64,000 nt of DNA, from positions 1-64,000 of the forward strand of contig JAFTGD010000017.1 of the NCBI GenBank assembly GCA_017458065.1, written 5' to 3'. Shown here piece by piece: positions 1 through 7,648 of this stretch. Below the pieces are notes generated by a model that saw only the letters and a list, made by a program, of their open reading frames with translations, searched no databases and was not told the DNA's origin. Position 1 is the stretch's first letter; the number at the start of each line of letters is the position of its first letter. Both the position numbers and the translations under genes were made by a program. The stretch comes from Oscillospiraceae bacterium (lineage in GTDB: Bacteria > Bacillota > Clostridia > Oscillospirales > Oscillospiraceae).

Positions 1-1844
1 CCGACAGCGGCCTGATATCCTTTCAGCTCTGTAAGGCATACGCTCCGCCCGTTGGTGTAAAAGGCCAGATCAGTACGGTATGCCTGTATACAGCGGGCGG
101 GAATCTCGCCAGTAAAGACAACTTCATCCTTTTTTACCTGGGCCGTTTCGATGGTGGCACAGTATTTCGGTGCATCATGATAAGCCCTGGAAAGGTATTC
201 CTGGGGCGCATAGAGGATGAAGGAGAGATAAGGTTCCAGCAGCTGCGTCCCCGATTCCTTCAATGCCTGTTCCAATACAATCGGGGCCAATGAGCGGAAG
301 TCCGCCGGCGTGCTGACCGGACTGTAATAAAGCCCGTATTCAAAGCAAATCTTACAGTCCGTTACGTTCCAGCCGAACAAGCCCTGCTCCAGCCCGTAAC
401 GGATACCATCCCTGACAGCGTTTTGAAAACTCTGGTTCAAGTATCCCAGCGAAACCCGGCTCTCGTATTGTACACCGGAGCCAAGCGAGAGTGGTGTAAC
501 AGACAGTCCTATGGATGCCCAAAACGGGTTGGGCGGCACCTCGATATGGATGGTGTGGCTGGCTGCTTTGAGCGGCCGCTCCATATAAATGACGGAGGGT
601 TCCTTTACCACTGTTTCAAGCTTGTATTTTTCCGACAGCAAAGCGGAAACAACCTCCAACTGCACCCGGCCCAAAAAAGAAAGAATGATCTCATGGGTGA
701 TGGAATCCACTTCGCAACGCAAAAGCGGGTCAGTATCCGCAAGTTGCGTAAGAGCGTCCAGCAGCCGTTCTCTTTGCGCTGCCGTTTTCGGCGCAATCGT
801 CGTCCGCAGCATGGGGAGGGGGTCCTCGCGCCACCTTTTACGAGGGAGCCGGGTTTGGTCCCCTAATACATCGTTTAACCTCACGCTGTCGCTGGGAAGG
901 ATAACAATTTCACCCTGATAAGCGGTGTCTGTCCGAACAATTTCCCCTTTGGATGGAATACGCATCTCTGTGATTTTCAGCTTTTCTCTCCCGGCCAGGG
1001 CCACCGTATCCCGCAGGCGCAGCGTTCCGCTGTATAACCGTAGATAGACACGCCGCTGGCCGCAATCGGTGTACTCAACCTTGAAAACGCTGCCGCATAG
1101 GGCGGCGCCCCCCTGTTCCCCAATCGGTTGGAACAGCCCTGTCACCGCATCCATCAACGGTTGAATGCCAAGGCCATTTTTGGCGCTGCCATGATAGACT
1201 GGGAACAGGGAGGCGTCTTGAACCCGCTGCTGTTCCTCCCGCGCAAGTTTTTCCCGGCTGATTGGTTCTCCTGCGATATACTTTTCCAATAATTCATCGT
1301 TATTTTCGATGACCGCATCCCATGCTTCTATGTCGGTATTTTCCTCCAGGACTATTTCCGGGGACAGCGACACCGTCTGCTTGATGATAATATCGGCGGA
1401 GAGCTTATCCCGAACAGACTGAACCACGCTCTGCAAATCAACGCCAGCCTGGTCGATCTTGTTGATAAAGATAACGGTGGGAATGTTCATTTTCCGCAGG
1501 GCATGGAACAGAATACGGGTCTGGGCCTGCACGCCATCTTTAGCGGAGATCACCAAGATGGCCCCATCTAAAACAGCCAAAGAGCGGTACACCTCCGCCA
1601 AAAAATCCATGTGGCCGGGCGTATCCACAATGTTAACTTTACATCTGTGCCACTGGAAGGAAGTGACTGCCGCTTGAATGGTAATCCCACGCTGCCGCTC
1701 CAAAAACATGGTGTCCGTCCTCGTTGTCCCTTTTTCGACGCTCCCCGGTTCTGAAATGGCTCCGCTGGCATATAGCAGGCTCTCCGTCAAGGTCGTCTTT
1801 CCAGCGTCTACATGGGCAAGAATTCCAATATTGATTATTTTCAT
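1..1844 (-). CDS. tet(W): Tet(W)-type ribosomal protection protein (tetracycline resistance), 3' end cut by window
   Basis: EF-G-like GTPase that binds tetracycline-stalled ribosomes and releases the drug. About 614 of the usual 639 codons are present; the last 25 or so lie beyond the window edge. The N terminus carries the G1 loop AHVDAGKTT (residues 10-18), followed by DTPGH near 75 and NKID near 130. The rest reads without a break and matches Tet(W) as I remember it, more closely than Tet(M) or Tet(O). The ATG at 1844 is preceded by AAAGGGAGG at good spacing. Upstream are a short leader ORF and a hairpin typical of attenuated tet genes. Its base composition is lower in GC than the chromosome to the right, which fits acquired DNA. 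Confidence 0.96.
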   Translation of the reverse strand, partial: MKIINIGILAHVDAGKTTLTESLLYASGAISEPGSVEKGTTRTDTMFLERQRGITIQAAVTSFQWHRCKVNIVDTPGHMDFLAEVYRSLAVLDGAILVISAKDGVQAQTRILFHALRKMNIPTVIFINKIDQAGVDLQSVVQSVRDKLSADIIIKQTVSLSPEIVLEENTDIEAWDAVIENNDELLEKYIAGEPISREKLAREEQQRVQDASLFPVYHGSAKNGLGIQPLMDAVTGLFQPIGEQGGAALCGSVFKVEYTDCGQRRVYLRLYSGTLRLRDTVALAGREKLKITEMRIPSKGEIVRTDTAYQGEIVILPSDSVRLNDVLGDQTRLPRKRWREDPLPMLRTTIAPKTAAQRERLLDALTQLADTDPLLRCEVDSITHEIILSFLGRVQLEVVSALLSEKYKLETVVKEPSVIYMERPLKAASHTIHIEVPPNPFWASIGLSVTPLSLGSGVQYESRVSLGYLNQSFQNAVRDGIRYGLEQGLFGWNVTDCKICFEYGLYYSPVSTPADFRSLAPIVLEQALKESGTQLLEPYLSFILYAPQEYLSRAYHDAPKYCATIETAQVKKDEVVFTGEIPARCIQAYRTDLAFYTNGRSVCLTELKGYQAAV

Positions 1845-1875
1845 GTGATTGTCCTCCCTTTACAGCCCCAAAGGG

Positions 1876-1917
1876 CATAAAAATCCCCAGCAGTAAAATA
1901 CTTTTACCACTGGGGAT
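1876..1917 (-). terminator. Attenuator hairpin in the tet(W) leader
   Basis: On the minus strand, arms ATCCCCAG and CTGGGGAT, extended by GGTAAAA/TTTTAC inside, close a small loop and are followed by a run of T. It lies between the leader peptide and the tet(W) start, and the leader stop codon falls inside the ascending arm. This is the arrangement of transcription attenuation known for ribosomal-protection tet genes, where slow or stalled leader translation lets RNA polymerase pass the hairpin. Confidence 0.75.
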
Positions 1918-1948
1918 TATAAGTTGCGGACATACACATATACAGCAT
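1904..1948 (-). CDS. tet(W) leader peptide, 14 residues
   Basis: A short ORF reading MLYMCMSATYNPQW ends within the first arm of the attenuator hairpin just upstream of tet(W). The position and the overlap with the hairpin match leader peptides known upstream of tet(M)-type genes. The ribosome site (CAGGTG just before the ATG) is weak. The role in antibiotic-dependent attenuation is inferred from the family; the ORF and hairpin are seen directly. Confidence 0.5.
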   Translation of the reverse strand: MLYMCMSATYNPQW

Positions 1949-2518
1949 ACACCTGTTTGTGATTGCTGTTTTTGGGGATATGTCAAAATTGATAAGGCAA
2001 AAGTATTCTTAAATTGGGTACAAAAAACTAAGCCCCTACAAAAGGAGCTATCATAATCCTTTGTTCCCACTATTTGATTATAGTTTTATTTAAGAATACC
2101 TTGCCGCATATTTTTTACTCCTTTTCTGGATTAAATCATTGTATCACATCAGTTTTAGGAAAGCAAGTACCTAAAAGAAATTTTTCTTCCCCTTATATGT
2201 AACAATCATACCGGCTTCCTAGCGTTCAGAATGTTTTCTGCTGTCTGCTGTGGTGTTTGGTTGGAATTGTCCAACCAAAAGCCGATCCGTGGTGTTGTCT
2301 GCATTTTACTAAATACAAATTCAATGTATACAGAAAGATATAAGGAGTGGGAGGGATTCCGCCGTAGTTGGCATTGTAGGAAAATCCAAAAGTTTAGATT
2401 TTCCCACAATGCTTATCTTTTGGTCTTTGGTTCGGAATAGTGTAGTGCTGGCGGTCTATCTCTTGTTTTCGGTTGCTTGCTTCCTTACCGTACATGAGCA
2501 TTCTGAGCGGGTTTCTTG
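1949..2518. other. AT-rich upstream flank of tet(W), with a possible gene remnant
   Basis: No complete gene is convincing here. TTGACA on the minus strand (1981-1986) may be the tet(W) -35, but a clean -10 is missing. Inverted copies of a TTTAAGAATAC-like motif occur near 2008-2015 and 2089-2096. On the minus strand, 2206 to about 2310 encodes a stretch containing FWLDNSNQTPQQTAENILN. It resembles the C-terminal helix of small P-loop kinases and could be a truncated gene end, but this is weak. Confidence 0.35.
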
Positions 2519-2701
2519 CTATCCTTCAAGCTCTGCGGAGATCCGGTTAATGTGGTTTTCAATACCGACAAGAGCGGCTGTAATTGCTGCAGTTGTCAGA
2601 GTGTTGTCTGCTGATGTTAGAGCGGCGCGGAGTGCGTACACATTACCGGATACGCCTTTTAATTCACAGGACAATGCAAAAGAATCGCTGCTGTTGTTCA
2701 T
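2519..2701 (-). CDS. Small island protein of unknown function
   Basis: A 60-residue protein whose ATG overlaps the stop of the gene upstream (ATGA at 2698-2701), so the two are translationally coupled. It is rich in Ala, Thr and Ser with a heptad-like C-terminal half (LVGIENHINRISAELEG), so a short helical or coiled-coil protein is likely. There is no Cys and no membrane segment. It is the last recognisable gene of the leftward island operon. I do not recognise a family. Confidence 0.6.
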   Translation of the reverse strand: MNNSSDSFALSCELKGVSGNVYALRAALTSADNTLTTAAITAALVGIENHINRISAELEG

Positions 2702-3027
2702 CTGGCAATTGCCTCCTTTGCAAGCTCCTTGAAAAAAGCTTTGTCTTTCTGATCATCGCTGTCAGCTTTGAGAATAGGAAAAGAAACGTTCTTTGATGCT
2801 TCTGACTGTTCCTGCAAACGGTATAGCTCACTACGATCACGGCAGAGAGAATCAAGGCTTCCTTCCAGGTCATCAGCGACATACTCCAGAATCGTACTGA
2901 TTGCAAAGAATGTTGCAGACGAAATATCAAAGTCATCATTCTGAGCCATTAATACCAGGCTGCTAAAGCCTCGCAAAAAATCTGGCACCTCAGAGACTTC
3001 AAGGCTGAATTTCTTTTTGTTTTCCAT
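2698..3027 (-). CDS. Small acidic island protein of unknown function
   Basis: A 109-residue acidic protein. Its middle (FFAISTILEYVADDLEGSLD) and C terminus look helical; there is no signal peptide or membrane segment. It overlaps the next gene by ATGA. The middle resembles small accessory proteins of mobile elements in gut Clostridia that carry a helical pair around a conserved Leu-Glu patch, but I cannot name the family. Confidence 0.65.
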   Translation of the reverse strand: MENKKKFSLEVSEVPDFLRGFSSLVLMAQNDDFDISSATFFAISTILEYVADDLEGSLDSLCRDRSELYRLQEQSEASKNVSFPILKADSDDQKDKAFFKELAKEAIAR

Positions 3028-3074
3028 AATGTGTTATTCCTTTCTCCCCGTGTTGCCGGTAGGTCAGCATTGAT

Positions 3075-3167
3075 TTATAAGAGTTCTAATTGGATTTGCA
3101 ACAGGTGAAGCATTTCGCCCTGTGTCAGATTGAGCGGTTGAAGTAACCAGCGCATAAGCCTTTTCAT
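3075..3167 (-). CDS. 30-residue ORF between two island genes
   Basis: The ATG at 3167 follows AGGGAG with about ten bases spacing, inside an otherwise empty gap in the leftward operon. The peptide is amphipathic and rich in Leu and Gln (MKRLMRWLLQPLNL, then a second Leu-rich helix). The strong ribosome site and position support translation; function is unknown. Confidence 0.4.
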   Translation of the reverse strand: MKRLMRWLLQPLNLTQGEMLHLLQIQLELL

Positions 3168-3196
3168 TTTTAACGATCTCCCTTCCTGGCTGTGAA

Positions 3197-3727
3197 TTAT
3201 GCTGCTTGCAACTTCTGGTTAGCGGCATCGCGCTCAAATTCCGCTTTAGCAAGTTTCCGCTCTGCTGTGTGGATCTGGTTCGTCAACGTTAATATCTGAC
3301 GTTGTGCGCGGACATCTTCAGCACTGGCAGGATATGCTGCTGCCTGAGTAGCAAGAGCAATGTCCAGAAGGCTGTAGAGACCGGTCAGACGTTCCCTGGT
3401 GGCAATTATGACCGCATCCGCCTGTGTGACGGTAAACCGGAGCTTTTCGATCTGATCAGCCTGTTTGCGCTGTTCCCGCTGGATCTTCTCCTGCTGGTGC
3501 TGGAACTGATCCTGTTTCCGGCGCTGCTGCTGGATCTTCCGGTCGAATGCACGCTGCTTACAGGTGGTCTTTTTGGTCTTCCGGCTGAGATGGTTCAGAC
3601 GGTCATCCACAGCGTCCTGGTGTTCAATGACATCATGCAGAAGGGCCTCCATGCGTGCCAGCTTCCGACCGTTGAGAATAACCTTGACTGCTAACAATAC
3701 AGCGATGATGGACAAAGTAGTCAGCAT
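3197..3727 (-). CDS. Membrane-anchored coiled-coil protein
   Basis: A 176-residue protein. Residues 1-19 (MLTTLSIIAVLLAVKVIL) form one N-terminal membrane segment with no cleavage site. From about 24 to 105 it is a long, very charged coiled coil rich in Gln, Lys and Arg; a second helical stretch from about 145 to 176 contains HTAERKLAKAEFERDAANQ. The fold recalls spanin-like or YtxH-like membrane-tethered coiled coils of phages, but no catalytic motif is present. It sits between the SprT-like gene and the small downstream genes in the same direction. Confidence 0.7.
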   Translation of the reverse strand: MLTTLSIIAVLLAVKVILNGRKLARMEALLHDVIEHQDAVDDRLNHLSRKTKKTTCKQRAFDRKIQQQRRKQDQFQHQQEKIQREQRKQADQIEKLRFTVTQADAVIIATRERLTGLYSLLDIALATQAAAYPASAEDVRAQRQILTLTNQIHTAERKLAKAEFERDAANQKLQAA

Positions 3728-3785
3728 AATAATAAACCTCCTGTATTCGGCAACGGGGGATTTCTCCCCCGCGCCCTGTTCCCTA

Positions 3786-4439
3786 TTAGGTAATCTGCAT
3801 CTTCTCCATGCAGTCCCCGCATATCAAGTTGGATATCTTCGTTGTGCGTGCGATCTGTCCACAGCAAGGGCAGGTGTATTTCAACGAATGATTCTTCGGA
3901 TTTTTACCTGGAGCCTGTCCTGTCGAATTGCCTGTCTTCTCTCCGCCTGTGATACGGATCCCGCCGGGTTCGTTCCGGTTCAGGCGAATTTCTTGAATGT
4001 TATTATTCAAAACCCATTCGATCAGGTCATCGCTCGGTGCAGTGTGCGCATATCCATATTTTTCGGACTTGGTAACAATCAGACCGACGCTCTCCGCCGT
4101 TGCCTTGAACTGTTTGTTGTGGTAGGTGCCCTGTCTGCTGCAATCCTGAATGTTCAGGACAGTATCATCGTACATGTGACACATTTCGTGCAGAAGTGTC
4201 GCAACGGTGTATTCGATGTCGCGGTCAAGGGTTCCGGCGCCGATATTGATTTCGTGGCGCTTCTCTTGCCCGTTGACCGTCCAGATGGGAGCCACAGAGT
4301 AATGGCCATAGGCACGAGGCGTGCTCTGTACAGTGATGACTGGATCAGCAAGCTGCCCATTGAAGAAGTCAGCGTTGAGCATACGGAAGAGCTTTTCAAG
4401 CTGTCCAGCAAGGCGGGATGTCTTGACTATTTCCTTCAT
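3786..4439 (-). CDS. SprT-like zinc metalloprotease domain protein
   Basis: A 217-residue protein with the zinc-protease motif LLHEMCHMYDD (His84, Glu85, His88) in the SprT/SPRTN context: an N-terminal helix pair, a short beta segment (INIGAG), the HExxH helix, then GTYHNKQFK, where a further metal ligand is expected. A C-terminal zinc ribbon is formed by Cys190/Cys193 and Cys207/Cys210. SprT-family proteins cleave DNA-bound proteins or cut DNA-protein crosslinks. Homologues are common on clostridial mobile elements, where the substrate is unknown. The ribosome site is AAGGA upstream of the ATG. Confidence 0.85.
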   Translation of the reverse strand: MKEIVKTSRLAGQLEKLFRMLNADFFNGQLADPVITVQSTPRAYGHYSVAPIWTVNGQEKRHEINIGAGTLDRDIEYTVATLLHEMCHMYDDTVLNIQDCSRQGTYHNKQFKATAESVGLIVTKSEKYGYAHTAPSDDLIEWVLNNNIQEIRLNRNEPGGIRITGGEKTGNSTGQAPGKNPKNHSLKYTCPCCGQIARTTKISNLICGDCMEKMQIT

Positions 4440-4480
4440 TGGTATATCCTTCTCTTGAAATGAATTTTGAAGTTGTGGAA

Positions 4481-4568
4481 GAGCGGGACTTGTGGTATAT
4501 TGTACCTGTCCCGCTCATGTGGGGCGTCTCAAGTCTCTTGTGATTATGCTTGCCGGCTCTCACAAGAG
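4481..4568 (-). other. Two intercistronic hairpins between the 91-residue gene and the SprT-like gene
   Basis: Perfect inverted repeats occur at 4481-4489/4508-4516 (GAGCGGGAC) and 4535-4543/4560-4568 (CTCTTGTGA). Neither has a T run on the minus strand, so they look like RNA-stability or processing elements rather than terminators. Confidence 0.45.
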
Positions 4569-4577
4569 GCTTTTCTA

Positions 4578-4853
4578 TTAGGTGATGGAGAATCGACGGC
4601 TGGAGACCTGCTTGGTGTATGCCTTGTAAACATCCGGCATTACCTTCTTGAATGCGGTGGAATCAAACCTGTTTGACAGGACGGTGGTAAAACGTGCGAT
4701 GTACTGACCGGCTTCCAGCTCCTCAACGTTGCGTGCGGTCATCTCCGCCTTGATCTGGTCCTTCAGGCTGTCCACCATCGCGGCAGCTTCCTCGGCCAGC
4801 GCTTCCCATTCCTTCAGGGACTCGATAACGGAAACAAGATTCTTCTCTGACAT
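4578..4853 (-). CDS. Phage/satellite-type protein of unknown function, 91 residues
   Basis: I take the ATG at 4853, preceded by GGAGG at ten bases, over a longer ORF that runs back through the operator region. The N-terminal half is a long acidic helix (IESLKEWEALAEEAAAMVDSL). The C-terminal half has the pattern RFTTVLSNRFDSTAFKKV, then SSRRFSI. I remember this pattern from many small proteins of clostridial prophages that have no assigned function. It is the first gene of the left operon, directly behind a promoter with a palindromic operator. Confidence 0.75.
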   Translation of the reverse strand: MSEKNLVSVIESLKEWEALAEEAAAMVDSLKDQIKAEMTARNVEELEAGQYIARFTTVLSNRFDSTAFKKVMPDVYKAYTKQVSSRRFSIT

Positions 4854-4954
4854 GATGGCATATCCTCCATTTTTTAAGATGTTCAAGTGGGGCGTGAGTC
4901 TGGTCGGCAGCTCCTGCAGCCTACTGAGGAATGCGTTTCCCTCCTGACAATGAT

Positions 4955-5073
4955 ATAATAGCATGACGTACGTCATTTTACAAGATGGAATGTTGCACAA
5001 AATTCGTACGTCATTTTTGTGCATTATTATGATGTACGTCATATTGCTTTTTATCTATTAACTCTGGTATAAT
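4955..5073. promoter_or_regulatory. Divergent promoter region with three GTACGTCAT operators
   Basis: Leftward promoter: TTGTAA (4978-4983), 17 bases, TATTAT (4955-4960). Its spacer is filled by the perfect 14-base palindrome ATGACGTACGTCAT at 4963-4976. Further copies of the core are at 5005-5014 (CGTACGTCAT) and 5029-5042 (ATGATGTACGTCAT). The rightward promoter is TTGCTT (5044-5049), 18 bases, TATAAT (5068-5073), directly after the third copy. The product of the rightward gene is a ribbon-helix-helix protein, so autoregulation and repression of the left operon is the natural reading. Confidence 0.7.
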
Positions 5074-5101
5074 AATGTCATCATATAAAGGTGGTGATAC
5101 T

Positions 5102-5386
5102 TTGACACGTAAGAAGATGTACACATCCGACAACCCAGGGTATGAAGCTGTCAAAGCATACCGGGAATCAAGAAAGATAGTGCGCGTTCCTCTCGATATG
5201 CCAAATGATGAAGCTGCTGCGCTCCGTCAATACTGTGCTGATCACGGCTTGACGGTCGCCGGGTTTATCCGTGGCCTGATCCGTGATGCTATCGCTGCCG
5301 GTGCTGATCTTGTTCAGGCGGGTACCGGTGGGGGAATAGAGGCGGCGCTGTCGGCGGGGGTTAGCCCCATCAGTACCGAAAAATAG
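5102..5386 (+). CDS. Ribbon-helix-helix transcriptional regulator
   Basis: Start TTG at 5102, preceded by AAGGTGG; an upstream in-frame ATG at 5075 has no ribosome site and lies on the promoter. The protein has 94 residues. Residues 24-64 match the Arc/MetJ fold: a beta strand (KIVRVPLDMPND), helix A (EAAALRQYCADHG), a turn, and helix B (TVAGFIRGLIRDAI). The tail is Gly- and Ala-rich. Such proteins bind short inverted repeats as dimers of dimers, and three candidate sites lie immediately upstream. An alternative is a MobC- or plasmid-type accessory factor, but there is no relaxase nearby. Confidence 0.75.
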   Translation: MTRKKMYTSDNPGYEAVKAYRESRKIVRVPLDMPNDEAAALRQYCADHGLTVAGFIRGLIRDAIAAGADLVQAGTGGGIEAALSAGVSPISTEK

Positions 5387-5774
5387 AAAAAGCCCGTTCT
5401 GTGTAACGTATATGATCGTTACAAGAAAAGGCAGATTCAGAATATTTCAGAAAAGACAAAAAGGGTGTCGTCTGTATTGTTTGGGTGCGTGACTGGCACG
5501 TTGATTTATCGATTTTTGCTATTATGTTATGGCTGAATAGCGATTACAAAGAAAAGACAGGGAATAACCTCTGCTTTGCGTTAAGAGTGTCTTATATGTT
5601 CTATCCATTAAAATATAGCATATATCTATTAACAAATAATTCTTTACTTTCTTACTTCAGGGGAGTATAGTAGCTAAGTGTATATTAATTTGTAACACTT
5701 TACCAAATTTGGTTCGTCACTTTTGGAATTAGTCACAATTTCTTTTTAGAAAGACATATGTTACAATATATATG
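5387..5774 (+). other. Intergenic AT-rich region
   Basis: No supported gene. A 61-codon ORF (5485-5670) has no ribosome site and an unlikely composition. A TACAAT at 5762-5767 could be the -10 of the gene at 5889, but its -35 is poor. Confidence 0.4.
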
Positions 5775-5871
5775 CAGTGGAGATGGACACTTTAAACCCA
5801 TCTGTCGAGTAGGGCCAGATACTATAAACCTGTCCGATGAGTCTGGTGGGGACTATATCCCACCACTTTTT
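5775..5871 (+). promoter_or_regulatory. Structured leader RNA with terminator-like hairpin upstream of the 208-residue gene
   Basis: Three stems can form in order. The first is AGATGG/CCATCT (5781-5786/5798-5803). The second is CCAGA/TCTGG (5816-5820/5842-5846). The third is TGGTGGG/CCCACCA (5844-5850/5859-5865), followed by CTTTTT. The second stem shares bases with the third, so the two are mutually exclusive, as in an attenuator. The gene start lies 18 bases after the T run. No known riboswitch class is recognised. Confidence 0.45.
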
Positions 5872-5888
5872 ATGCTTTTGGAGACAAT

Positions 5889-6515
5889 ATGGAACAAATC
5901 CCTTTCATTGAGCGAGTTTGTCAATCTATTATTGACAATGCATCCGTATTCGCAGATACTTTTCTCAGATATGATTATCTTGTGTGCTGTCAGGCATTTG
6001 CTACAAAATACCGCATCATTACTGCAAATGAACGCAACTATTTACACCTAACAGGTGTACACACTTCAATGAAGCCTGATGAATTCTTTAATAAAGCACT
6101 ATCAGGGAAATTGGTTCCAACGGATTTTGATTTTATAAAGCCTCATGTGAGCGAACAATCTGTAAAAGGTTCTGTAAGAGAAAAAATCATTGCACTTCCG
6201 CAAATAGATGATTTTTTTGCACAAGACTTATATGCTTCAGATGGTTTTATGCAAAACCGCATGGTCGGGACATTTTCGACAGCGGATACATCGAATCTTG
6301 TTACACTCGGATTCGTTCAAAACGGCAATCCAATGTCTTTGCTTAAAGGGAACAAACTCAAAGGCAATAACATATGTAATGTTGATTTAGTTTTTCAGCG
6401 TGACAAAAATGCAGAGAGTAGCTTGTTTACTGCAATTAAGCATGGGAACATCGAGGCGATCTCAAGCTATATTAGTGTAATTGAGTCGTTTTTGTGTGAT
6501 GAACTCCGCCCCTAA
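5889..6515 (+). CDS. Possible PBECR4-type nuclease/toxin domain protein
   Basis: A 208-residue soluble protein with GGAG six bases before the ATG. It has the patterns YLHLTGVHTSMKPDEFFNKA, SVKGSVREKI, then GTFSTADTSNLVTLGF and PMSLLKGN. I associate this run with the phage Barnase/EndoU/ColicinE5/RelE-like nuclease group (PBECR4). That assignment is from memory and not certain. It stands alone between two operons of the island, transcribed against both, behind a structured leader and ahead of a strong terminator. This is the layout of a cargo or defence gene of a satellite. Confidence 0.55.
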   Translation: MEQIPFIERVCQSIIDNASVFADTFLRYDYLVCCQAFATKYRIITANERNYLHLTGVHTSMKPDEFFNKALSGKLVPTDFDFIKPHVSEQSVKGSVREKIIALPQIDDFFAQDLYASDGFMQNRMVGTFSTADTSNLVTLGFVQNGNPMSLLKGNKLKGNNICNVDLVFQRDKNAESSLFTAIKHGNIEAISSYISVIESFLCDELRP

Positions 6516-6528
6516 CCGGGCGGTTTTT
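6506..6528 (+). terminator. Intrinsic terminator after the 208-residue gene
   Basis: Arms CCGCCC and GGGCGG around a six-base loop, followed by five T. The stop codon lies in the loop. Confidence 0.85.
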
Positions 6529-6589
6529 CTATTTGTTGACCTAACTGATTGCGTTCAATCTCGCTTGATTCTGGGCTTGTCAGAGCTTT

Positions 6590-6638
6590 ACAAAAGGAAT
6601 ACCGGGGGACTCTCCAAAAGTGGGGAATCCTCCGGTAT
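6590..6638 (-). terminator. Terminator of the leftward satellite operon
   Basis: On the minus strand, arms ATACCGG-A-GGA and TCC-C-CCGGTAT, followed by CCTTTTGT. It ends the operon that runs from the excisionase gene through the terminase-like gene to the 65-residue gene. Confidence 0.6.
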
Positions 6639-6645
6639 GCTTATA

Positions 6646-6843
6646 TCAAGTTGTAAATGAACGTAACAGGCGAATTGCGTCCAACTTATCACGGTCTGCG
6701 GCTGCAGGATTATCGCGGATCTGTCGGCAGATTTCGACCGCGCGGATCTTGTCATTTCTGGCGGCTGCAATTTCGTCCTGTTTGCGTTCTGTGCGTTCTC
6801 TGCGCGTCAGTGCGGCTTTTTCTGCCGGTGTCAATTGTTCCAT
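6646..6843 (-). CDS. Small charged satellite/phage protein, 65 residues
   Basis: The ATG at 6843 has GGGAG and AGGA upstream. The protein is almost entirely helical and highly charged (PAEKAALTRRERTERKQDE), with a C-terminal DRDKLDAIRLLRSF segment. Similar short helical proteins sit at this operon position in clostridial phages and satellites. It overlaps the 3' end of the preceding gene in another frame by about 90 bases. Function unknown. Confidence 0.65.
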   Translation of the reverse strand: MEQLTPAEKAALTRRERTERKQDEIAAARNDKIRAVEICRQIRDNPAAADRDKLDAIRLLRSFTT

Positions 6844-7066
6844 GTCCTTTTACTCCCTTCAAAAGATGGTCTGTTTCTGACTGTAATGAGCGGTCACGGG
6901 GTGAACTGATATAACCATTGCGGAAATCATCAATCAGTGTTACGGCTGTCTGTTTATCACATAGGGCAAAACCCCGTAGCATTTCAATTTCGTCTTTCTG
7001 ACCTCGGAAATTCAGCCAAAGCCTATATAGTTCAGAGCGCGAATATCTTTCACCCATCGGCATCAC
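6752..7066 (-). CDS. Satellite protein of unknown function, overlapping the next gene
   Basis: About 104 residues. The first 70 look real (ELYRLWLNFRGQKDEIEML, then DKQTAVTLIDDFRNG). The last 30 are out-of-frame reading of the following gene and of odd composition, so the functional protein may effectively end near 6,843. Starts are possible at GTG 7066, ATG 7063 or ATG 7057; none has a strong ribosome site. No family recognised. Confidence 0.45.
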   Translation of the reverse strand: MMPMGERYSRSELYRLWLNFRGQKDEIEMLRGFALCDKQTAVTLIDDFRNGYISSPRDRSLQSETDHLLKGVKGHGTIDTGRKSRTDAQRTHRTQTGRNCSRQK

Positions 7067-7154
7067 CGTTTGTGTATCACTTCAATTTCTGCTCATTCAT
7101 GATGTTCGCATCCTTCCTGATGATTTTTATTCCTGAGTATTTGAATCATAACAT

Positions 7155-7646
7155 TCAACCTTTTTGTGTGTGATATGGTTTGGTAGAGCGGCTACTGCGG
7201 AAGTCATCCACAGCACGGTCGCTGATGTCCGGATAGCGTTTCATACGGAGACGGTGCCTATGGCAGTGATGGAGAGCATCATCGAGACTGTGAAAATAAA
7301 CTTGTTCAAGGATCTTATTTGACTCGAGAGCCAAACACACACGATATGTTGTGGTCCTGCAAAGTGGCAATCGTTCAATAACAGCCCTGTTCCCTTCAAC
7401 GCCAGCAGTCTCCGCAACGATGACCGCCAGCTTTCTACCCGCTTCCGTTGGTTCTGGAATGCAGCCTGGGACGCCAGAGAGCACTGCCTTCGTCCTTCTC
7501 CCCGTTGAGGTGTGTAATTCCTCATCCTTACGAGCACGCACTTCCTCACGCTTTTTACGAGCTTTCTCATACTGCTTCCGCATAGCATCCGGATGTTCCG
7601 CGCGCCATTTTCTCTGATATACATTTTTCTGTTCCCTTGTCCACAT
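7155..7646 (-). CDS. Basic satellite protein of unknown function
   Basis: About 163 residues from ATG 7646; a TTG two codons earlier overlaps the upstream stop. The N-terminal 45 residues are a strongly basic helix (YQRKWRAEHPDAMRKQYEK) of a type seen at the start of phage HNH or terminase-associated proteins. The rest shows no catalytic motif I can name; HHCHRHRLRMKRYPDIS is His- and Arg-rich. It follows the small-terminase-like gene immediately, so it is in the same operon and may bind nucleic acid. Confidence 0.6.
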   Translation of the reverse strand: MWTREQKNVYQRKWRAEHPDAMRKQYEKARKKREEVRARKDEELHTSTGRRTKAVLSGVPGCIPEPTEAGRKLAVIVAETAGVEGNRAVIERLPLCRTTTYRVCLALESNKILEQVYFHSLDDALHHCHRHRLRMKRYPDISDRAVDDFRSSRSTKPYHTQKG

Positions 7647-7648
7647 TG

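Noticed and set aside
3064-3252. 62-codon minus-strand ORF
   Set aside because: It overlaps the real coiled-coil gene and has no ribosome site; the 30-codon ORF in another frame at 3075-3167 has a better one.
5485-5670. 61-codon ORF in the island
   Set aside because: No ribosome site, no family pattern and an AT-rich random composition; left as intergenic.
5831-5871. Hammerhead-like CCGATGAG motif in the leader RNA
   Set aside because: The required CTGATGA core and the GAAA partner are not both present, so a self-cleaving ribozyme is not supported.
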